Assembly (NCBI RefSeq): GCF_964340395.1 | Contig: NC_135556.1 | Location: forward strand, 16,156,142 to 16,211,141 | DNA from: Glandiceps talaboti | Lineage: Eukaryota; Hemichordata; Enteropneusta; Spengelidae | DNA: 55,000 bases | Reading direction: 5' to 3' | Part shown: positions 47,716 through 55,000 of the stretch, one piece after another | How positions within the stretch are numbered: position 1 is the stretch's first letter | How the letters are laid out: every line of letters begins with the position of its first letter | The notes under the pieces: generated by a model | The model's database searches: none | Seen by the model: the letters and a program-made list of their open reading frames with translations, nothing else | What the model was told of the DNA's origin: nothing | Made by a program: the position numbers and the translations under genes

Positions 47716-50700
47716 AAGAAATGTGACTGCCATCTGATTCATGAGAGTCGGAATGACTCCCGGTTTCTTCGGCATTGACGTCAATCATACTTGTAAAACT
47801 GACTTTGATGGTTGAGGCCACTGGATCTGTTTCATGCTGCATATTGACACCTATATGAAAATACATGTGTGAAACGTAGAGGACACCAATGCTAATTATA
47901 CACTCTAAAGATTTTGACGCTTCGGACGCGTCCCATGTGTTCAGTTTAGCGTCGTTTGTGCCAAAAAACATAAAACACTAGCGTTCAGATCTAGAATGCA
48001 TGTCTTCTATTTGCTTGTTTTGAACACTTACTTTGTGTACAAAAACTGTTACAGTGTTCTGATGCGTCAACAATGTTCTAGTTTATAAGATTTTGAACAT
48101 ATGTTATGCGTTCAAAATAAAAACACTGTGTTCTAAATCTGAACACACGCGTTCTAGTATTTATATTGAACACATATACTGCGTTCAAAATCTGTTACAA
48201 TTAAGTGTTCAGGAACTGAACACATCACTTTAGAGTACGTGTAAATGACACTTGATGACACTTTCATTTTCATCCATATGTAGTTGGGTCAGATTTTGTC
48301 TTTTTTTAGTATATTTTGTCTGTTATGTATTGTTTTTCATCGCTCTTTTAATACTTGGTGTGATATTTTATGTGTGAGGACCACAATGGAAATAAGTTGT
48401 TAAAAGCTTTTTTTGTGTCATCCTCAGCAAAGGTATTCAGTGATGTATCTGTTTTGTCTTTCATGCGAATGTGATAGTTCCCGTATTGTATATCCGTTTT
48501 AGTTTGTGGTTTTCCGAATATTTTTTCCCCAAACAAAATCAATCAGTCAGTCAGTCAGTCAGTCAGTCAGTCAGTCAGTCAGGACAGTAATACACAGAAG
48601 GAGGGTAATCTATATAGAAACTCATGATCAGACCATTCAGACCACAATGTTTAGTCTCAGATAGAAAGTAGCACTTAATTCACAACTGCCGACATCAGAC
48701 CATGGACGAACGGAACCTGCTACAAACAGGGAAAGCAAATGAATTGGATTAATAACACTTGGCACAGCATGTTGGAAGTGAAGAGACTTGTATTACATGT
48801 CATCAGTTTGATAAGAACAGTTTTATGGCCACTTTACATAGTAGTTCATGTTCAAACCCCCCTGGCATTATATTTCATGTACACATGAAGAGGCCATAAA
48901 ACTGTTCTTATCAAACCATGGTATGTAATACAAGTCTCTGTTTTCCAACATGGTGAGCCAAGTTTTATTAATCTAATTCATTTGTTTACTTTCTCTGTTT
49001 GTAACAGGTTCCATTTGTCCACAGTCTGATGTCGGCAGTTGTATATGCTACCGGTGGGCCACGATACAATACTATCAATAGTCCCTCTGAATGTATAGTA
49101 GCCTATTTACCGTATAAATCATAAGCTACAGAGGAAGATGAACAATTATGTGCCGCTCAGGTAAGTCACTATTTCACCCAGACGAAAAAATTCCTGAACT
49201 CAGGGAGCCATCATTATTTACGGCCTGGGGGATTCCTCGGTCACTAGAAAAAATTAGCTCCTGCCGCAAGAGGGGATACTCTCCCCCGCACCATATCACT
49301 TTATATGGTGCATATGATGCAACCAAGCACAAGTGAATTGTTTCACTAAAATGTCCAATATTATGACTCTGGCATTCTTCAAAACTTAACTTCTCGCTTA
49401 ATTATTGATTATTTTAGAATTAGAAAATTAATGTTTTTTTCTATTTGATGCAAATATACTGCGAAAATTCGTTAAGGTGTGAAAACAAATTTTGACATAA
49501 TATATATTCTGAAAATATAGTTTCCTATTATTTTGGGTGTTTAATGAACATATTTCAGTCAAGTTAAAATTATAATTTTCACTTCACTTTTAAGGTATAA
49601 GTTGGTTTTTTTCAAGTATTTTCGCGCTGGCCAATATGATTAGCATGCATTCGATATCAAATTTTATCACTAATAACCACGTCTAATAAATTGATATTGA
49701 CTCAAAAGATGTGTCATACCTAACATAACAATATTGCGTCACTAATTACGTCATAATAGAACAGGGTAATAAACCTACCGGAATCAGCGATGGGACCTGA
49801 ACCCATCAGTAAGTAATAATCGGTGCTGAGATCAAAGAATTGGGCGTTGCCTACTACGGATTTCTGACGAGAGAAGGTACATGACACAACCCCGTCCGCT
49901 ACACTCACGGCGGTATTTGAAAGCCCGGACTGCGGAGAAAATGAACCAATACACACAACTGAAATCACACAAATTAAATAACATCTACAAAACACGATGA
50001 TTAGATTTAATATAATATGTAACACGTGTGAATTGAAATTTAGCTTTGCATAATGAATGGAACCAGGAAATATTAAATTTGTTAACACATTTTAGAGAAA
50101 ATTCCTCCCAGAAAATTAAATCGGGCAAATTGTTTTTCAAAGAGCTTTTATCACAATGTTACAGTCACACTTACAGCATCAGCAACAGTGTTCACCTCTC
50201 CTTCATTATAAAACGTTTTGACAGTTTCGATACTATCAGTCTTGCTGCACATCACACCACTGTCAGCACCCTACAACGTACAAAACAGGATAGAATTTTT
50301 TTTAGCTTTAGCTTACCTTGGCTTGTGTTGGCGTCAGTGTAATTACTTATATTTGACATCATCCTGTAGACCCCTCACCCCCACGCCAAACCCCAACACA
50401 CTAAAAGTAACATTTGAGACGACCACGACATTTTCAAAACCTTGTTCTTAAAACAATGTTTGTGTGCTTTCATAGTTTGGACGAAAAGTGAGAAGTGACA
50501 AAAGAAGTGACGGATAAATCTAAGGGAGAAGTAAATGAGATGAACAAAAATGTTTTGAGTATTACAGAACCCCCACAGTTTGAATTCTGTACATAAAGAA
50601 ATTTCATTAAATAAGGCTAAACTTTCACCCTGTGTACATACACACACAAACATACATACATACATACATACATACATACATACATACATACATACATACA

Positions 50701-51932
50701 TACATACATACATACATACATACATAACATACATACATAACATACATACATACATACATACATACATACATACATACATACATACATACATACATACATA
50801 CAAGTATCCATTTTCTATAAACATGTGTACCCTTTACATATAATACAACCTCAGACAACTTCAGTAACAATTAATTAAGCCTACAAAGGGGTAAACCATT
50901 TGATTTCAGGGGGATGGATGCTTTTGACCCAACAATAATCTTTTTCCAACCACCATGACAGCAAACATTTTTTTCAAGAGTAATTAGACAACAATATTTT
51001 TTACCAAGTAAGGGTACAGCAATTTTTTTAAAACATATATGCTTTAAATTTGACTCCCTAAAACTTTTTGAATGAAGTTTAATCAAAGGAGTGCTATCTG
51101 GTGTTATTTTAACATGTCAAGGTGATAACTATACCCTTTTCTGATCCCAATTGGACTTTAAATTCAGCAGCTAACACCAAGAAAAATCATCAAAGTATAT
51201 TGTTGCATGCCATACCATTTAAAACTATTTTTTATCATTATGAAAAAATACAGGATTTATTCAAGGTACTAAGTCAGGTCAGTATTGTTAGTAATTTGAT
51301 GGTAGTAGTGTTTCGGTTTGTTTCAGCATTGACCAACAGTTAGTGTAAGCCAAGAAAATTTAAGTCGCCAAAAACACATGTACCTGGAAATTTGACATTT
51401 GTAGCAATTTTCTGCACTTGCAGCACAACAAATTGTCTTTTTAGCTCATACCTGGAAATAATTTTTTTTTTCTGTCTTTTGTTGGTCAGCATATTTTCTT
51501 CCTTGCTTTTGGGTGGCGACATTTTTTTTTCTTGAAAATCCTCCAGCCCCCTCCCCCAAGAAATCAAATTGTGTACCCCTAAAACCAATGGCGTAGCACG
51601 AAAAACATCGTGTACACAAAATAATTCATGTTCACTATGGTTTGGGAATTCAAACAGATAAGTTATCTCACCATCATCTTATCATCTGAGAATCCAACAG
51701 CAACCCAACCTGATCCTCCAGTTCTCGATCCCATGATCTCGAAATCCACGAGACTTGCGTCACCACTGTTTTCCACGTAGGATAGGAAGAAAAGGCACGT
51801 TGCGGCGTTGGTACAATCGCTAGGGTTTCGGAAACATGCTTTTGTCGACCCACAACCAGTACTTGTGATCTGGGCGCTTGTAGAGGCAACCAGTAACACC
51901 GTAATGTATAAGATAGGTTGTAATAATTCCAT
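47716..51932 (-). CDS. DOMON-domain protein, FRRS1-like, partial
   Basis: Minus-strand exons: 51932-51672 (ATG at 51932, 87 codons, donor GTGAGA), 49929-49779 and 47850-47716. The last two join in phase 1. Exon 1 has a signal peptide (LLQPILYITVLLVASTSAQ), then CGSTKACFRNPSDC and a DOMON start (GSGWVAVGFSDDKMM). The second has ADGVVSCTFSR and STDYYLLMGSGP; the third ends the DOMON β-sandwich (STIKVSF) and enters a Ser/His-rich stretch. This is the layout of ferric-chelate-reductase-1-like proteins, where DOMON precedes a cytochrome b561 domain. I did not find the b561 exons (expected below 47716) nor the short exon expected between exons 1 and 2. Heme or metal binding is inferred from the family. 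Confidence 0.7.
47900..48243. mobile_element. Possible MITE rich in GAACAC/GTGTTC words
   Basis: ACACTCTAAAG at the left is opposed by CTTTAGAGTACGTGT at the right, and inside these TGTGTTCAG faces CTGAACACA. Between them the words GAACAC, GTGTTC and GTTCAAAAT recur about ten times in both directions. No coding sequence. Lies in the DOMON gene intron. Confidence 0.5.
48280..48582 (+). mobile_element. Possible non-LTR 3' terminal remnant with (CAGT)n tail
   Basis: TGTGTGAGGACCACAATGG, then AAATAAG and 'TGTGTCATCCTCAGCAAAGG', resembles the 3' end of some non-LTR elements (the 'GACCACAATGGAAATAAG' stretch). It is followed by an SSR of CAGT units at 48541-48581. The assignment is from memory and weak. 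Confidence 0.35.
48690..49037. mobile_element. Foldback MITE, copy 2 (DOMON intron)
   Basis: CGACATCAGACCATGGACGA at the left matches TCCACAGTCTGATGTCGGC inverted at the right. The arms continue through AACCTG-TACAAACAG, GAATTGGATTAATAA, CATGTTGGAA, GAGACTTGTATTACAT and GATAAGAACAGTTTTATGGCC on each side. The arms are about 150 bp with a short loop near 48860. Clearly the same family as 26848-27245. Confidence 0.85.
50641..50801. repeat. (CATA)n microsatellite
   Basis: About 38 CATA units with two one-base shifts (ATAACATA), in the DOMON gene's first intron. Confidence 0.95.
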
Positions 51933-51996
51933 TATGAGAAGCCTATGGATATACAAACAGAAAACATTCTATTGTCATCATTAGTTTTAGGTTATG

Positions 51997-52009
51997 TTAT
52001 GTATGTATG

Positions 52010-52040
<31 letters not shown>

Positions 52041-52139
52041 CTATGTATGTATGTATGTATGTATGTATGTATGTATGTATGTATGTATGTATGTATGTAT
52101 GCATGCATGCATGTATGTATGTATGTATGTCTATCTGTA

Positions 52140-52182
<43 letters not shown>

Positions 52183-52195
52183 CCATCTGTCTGTG
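51997..52195. repeat. (TATG)n then (TCTG)n microsatellite
   Basis: TATG units (51997-52130, with TGCA interruptions), then TCTG units with TCCG variants to about 52195. It runs directly into the AT-rich tandem repeat region through GGACACGATATCTCAAAAAC. Confidence 0.95.
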
Positions 52196-52259
52196 GACAC
52201 GATATCTCAAAAACCACCTCATCGATTCTAATGAAACATCTAAGACTTCCATATGGTAA

Positions 52260-53160
52260 TGAAAAGAACTGAATAGATTTTGGTAAAGATCCAATGAACA
52301 TTAATTCGTCATTTGCATAATTAATGTTTTTAGAAAAGAACTGATTAGATTTTGGTAAAGATCCAATGAACATTAATTAGTCATTTGCATAATTAATGGG
52401 TTTTTTTAGTAATTAGGCTATACCTTTTGAACGCATAGTTTAAATTCAATATAATTTGGTACATACGTTAGCCATAACTAAGTACATATGTCCTATAATG
52501 TTAATTGATGTAGCTTATAGTTTTAATGAATACTTTGCATAATTAATTATTTTCAGTAATTAGGCTACATGTTAAGAATGCAACCTCATATAAATTTGGT
52601 ACACACATTAACCATAACAGAGCGCATATGCCCTATACAGTTTGTTGTTGTAACTAAGTTGTAATGAATAATTTGCGTAATTAATGATTTTCAATAATTA
52701 GGCTATACTTAAGAATACAAATTTCAAATTTCATATAATTTGGTACACATATCAGTCATAATAATGCGAACCTGTCCTATGAAGATTGTCAATATAGCTT
52801 TTACTTTTAATGGGTAATTTGAATAAGTAATGATTTTCAATAATTAAAGCTATATCTTAAGAAATGCACACTTCAAATTCCATATAATTTGGCACATACA
52901 TCAACCATAACAAAGCACACACATCTGATAAAGCCTAGCTGTTAGCATAGTTTTTCACTTTTAATGAGTAATTTGCATAATTAGTGATTTTCGGTAATTA
53001 GACTTTATACAAACTTCAAATTTCATTTAACTTGGTACATCCATCAACCATATTAAATCAGACGTGTCTGATGTAGTTGTTTATGTAGTTTTTAATTGTG
53101 ATGTGTAATTTGCATAAATAATCATTTTGGTAATTAGGCAATATCCTTAGAATGCAAGCT
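52260..53160. repeat. AT-rich tandem repeat, unit about 136-156 bp
   Basis: The word ATTTGCATAATTAATG recurs near 52312, 52384, 52533, 52670, 52815, 52971 and 53108. Each is followed by TNNTAATTAGGCTATA, then TTTCATATAATTTGGTACA, then CATNAACCATAACNAAG. The first two starts belong to a perfect-looking 72-bp direct repeat (52261 and 52333, GAAAAGAACTGANTAGATTT). The array looks like a diverged satellite or a tandemly duplicated element. Confidence 0.85.
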
Positions 53161-53187
53161 TTAAATTTCACGCTTTCCTGTTTTCAG

Positions 53188-53321
53188 ACGGAGTAACGGA
53201 TGATCACACAGTGTCGCACAAGATCAATTACGAACTTCGTTTAGGACAAAACCCTCCCCTAACGAACGGTCACAAGTGCGACATCGACACGTTTATATAC
53301 ATGATGTTAAAACCATGGTGA
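53188..53321 (+). CDS. Candidate terminal exon, function unknown
   Basis: After a good acceptor (CTTTCCTGTTTTCAG) a frame of 43 codons runs to TGA at 53319. Its content is protein-like (HKINYELRLGQNPPLTNGH ... IYMMLKPW), unlike the AT-rich repeat just before. I do not recognise it, and no partner exon was found. It could also be a transposon fragment. Confidence 0.25.
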
Positions 53322-53549
53322 AAAGTGTAGCAGTGACACCACTGCAATCGATGCAATGTAAGACCATGATGGTAAACACATTTAAATCCTACCGAAAACC
53401 CAATACTGTGAGTATATCACATTCGAGTGAATTTTAATCAACTTATCATCTCAGTATTAAATACAGTATGTATGTATGTATGTATGTATGTATGTATGTA
53501 TGTATGTATTTATGCATGTATGCATGCATGCATTCGCGCGCGCGCGTGT

Positions 53550-53596
<47 letters not shown>

Positions 53597-55000
53597 CGCT
53601 ATTGACGGTAGTCCCAGGATAACAGCAATGAAATATCACACACATTAAGGTTTATATCGCCATCATGCTAACCAACTTAAGAAAGAACGACAATCAAATC
53701 TGTTGGGTGAAATGTTAAATTTTAGGATGTTTGTACATTTTCGTCATGCTACCGTTTATACTATAGAACGTCTTTCGTTTTCGCAACCAAATACTTTCTA
53801 CATTATGTACATATTTTACTTTATGTGCACTGTACTGAAAGTCGATGGGTCAACCCTTAATTTTCTCAAGTGGTCGTCTGAGGTCAACCCAAAGGTTAAC
53901 CCACAAGTGTGTATAAAAGGGTAACTATCTCACACAGCTATATACTGTCTTGTGCAATGAGCAAAAAATGCAATTCTGTTATGTCCAAAGTCTAAATTTG
54001 ACAGGGAGAAGGAGAGAATCGTGATGTGGCTAAATCGAGAGAAATGCCAACCGATATAATTTAGAAAATCAGTCTAAAGAGACAAAAAAAAGCCGATTTT
54101 GATCATTTGCATTTGGTAGTGTCGGTAGTAGACCACCTCCTCTGGCTATTCTGCGTATGTAAAGGCGACTTAAGGTCGCTACTAAAGGTTGCCCAGACAT
54201 AGGTACCTATTACCTGTGAGCTTTATTCAGCAATATCCACAGCGTAGATCCAAGACTTGTATATTGGTCGTTTATTATAATTTACACCTAGATTCACTCA
54301 CAAATTAGATCAAATCGAAGGTGTGATCAATAGTTTATTCAATGGGTGTGTGAATATGAACATTGCGTGTTGTAAACAAATTGAAACCTTACGGCAAGTT
54401 TCTGCATTCACATACTGATGATTGAATTGAATCACTTTCGTACAAAGGTTTCCATAGTTAAAACTCAAATATACAAAATATCAAACCTGTTCACATTAAC
54501 CTATATTTATCATAATGTTAAACGTTGTCATGGGATAGTGAAATTTGATACATGACGCATTGATATACCTTGCTATTACTGTGACTCATCTGATTGTTCG
54601 TGTTTTTTTTACTCGTGTAAGCGAGTAACAGCTCGTACCACCGTGTAGAGTTGTACCTTTGTTCTTGAACAATGTAAAAATACGTCTATGGGCTGTATTC
54701 AGAACTGTTGATTAATGAAAGAAAGACGCATTTTAGGGGTATGAGTAACCACGTCTACAATCCAATTATATGTAGGGGCGTGTCACTTCAAACAGTCTAG
54801 CATTCTTTCTTGTCCCGATACAAATGAATATATTTGACATTCCTGTGGGAAAAACTAGATCGAAAGGAGTACCTTTGTTAGCATATTTTTTCTGCTCATA
54901 ATATTGTTGAACTTCCCAATCAATTTCACATTTGCAAATATCTCCAGTAATAAAACAGACGGTTCAACACTGCCAACGTTAAGTTGTTTTTTGTACTCTT
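53322..55000. other. No recognised gene to the window end
   Basis: Contains a (TATG)n/(TG)n/(CG)n microsatellite at 53464-53600. The rest is AT-rich unique-looking sequence with only short open stretches. The upstream promoter of the DOMON gene (start 51932, minus) should lie between about 51933 and 53000. Confidence 0.45.
53464..53600. repeat. (TATG)n, (GC)n and (TG)n compound microsatellite
   Basis: TATG units, then CGCGCGCG, TG dinucleotides, and GCGCGCGC. Alternating purine-pyrimidine throughout the second half, so a Z-DNA-prone tract. Confidence 0.9.

Overview
The window is nuclear DNA from an animal, most likely a marine invertebrate. Genes are split by introns of 0.3-3 kb with GT..AG ends, the DNA between them is AT-rich, and there are many microsatellites, short inverted-repeat transposons and retroelement tails. 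The gene content (a GABA-B-type receptor, a KCTD protein, IK/RED, a DOMON protein and a sphingomyelinase C-like enzyme) fits an invertebrate deuterostome such as a hemichordate or lancelet, or a lophotrochozoan. I cannot place it further from sequence alone.

Layout. 40-7976 (+): the last eight exons of a GABA-B receptor-like family C GPCR; its ectodomain lies before the window. 7977-16000: mostly non-coding, with microsatellites and a Penelope-like/GIY-YIG-type retroelement 3' end at about 13975-14450. 16013-18.5 kb (-): C-terminal exon(s) of a LIM-like zinc-finger protein. 18637-19317 (-): an intact KCTD-type BTB protein. 21886-36532 (+): the complete 22-exon IK/RED spliceosome gene. I rebuilt it exon by exon; the coding length is 1743 nt (580 aa), in frame throughout. 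Intron 15 carries textbook minor-spliceosome AT-AC signals. 38534-43815 (+): a complete five-exon gene for a secreted or membrane-tethered enzyme with two bacterial-type sphingomyelinase C catalytic domains in tandem (826 aa by exon sum). About 43.8-47.7 kb: non-coding with several small transposons. 51932 down to 47716 (-), probably continuing lower: a DOMON-domain (FRRS1-like) protein. 52-55 kb: microsatellites, an AT-rich tandem repeat of about 145 bp, and no recognised gene.

The genes do not form a pathway; this is an ordinary stretch of animal chromosome. The two points most worth following up are the two-headed sphingomyelinase, in which each catalytic domain is preceded by a six-cysteine module of identical spacing, and the AT-AC intron inside a gene that itself encodes a spliceosome component. 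Several dispersed element families (a foldback MITE in two copies, a CAGGGGCG-ended MITE, a perfect 32-bp TIR element, non-LTR tails) account for much of the non-coding DNA.
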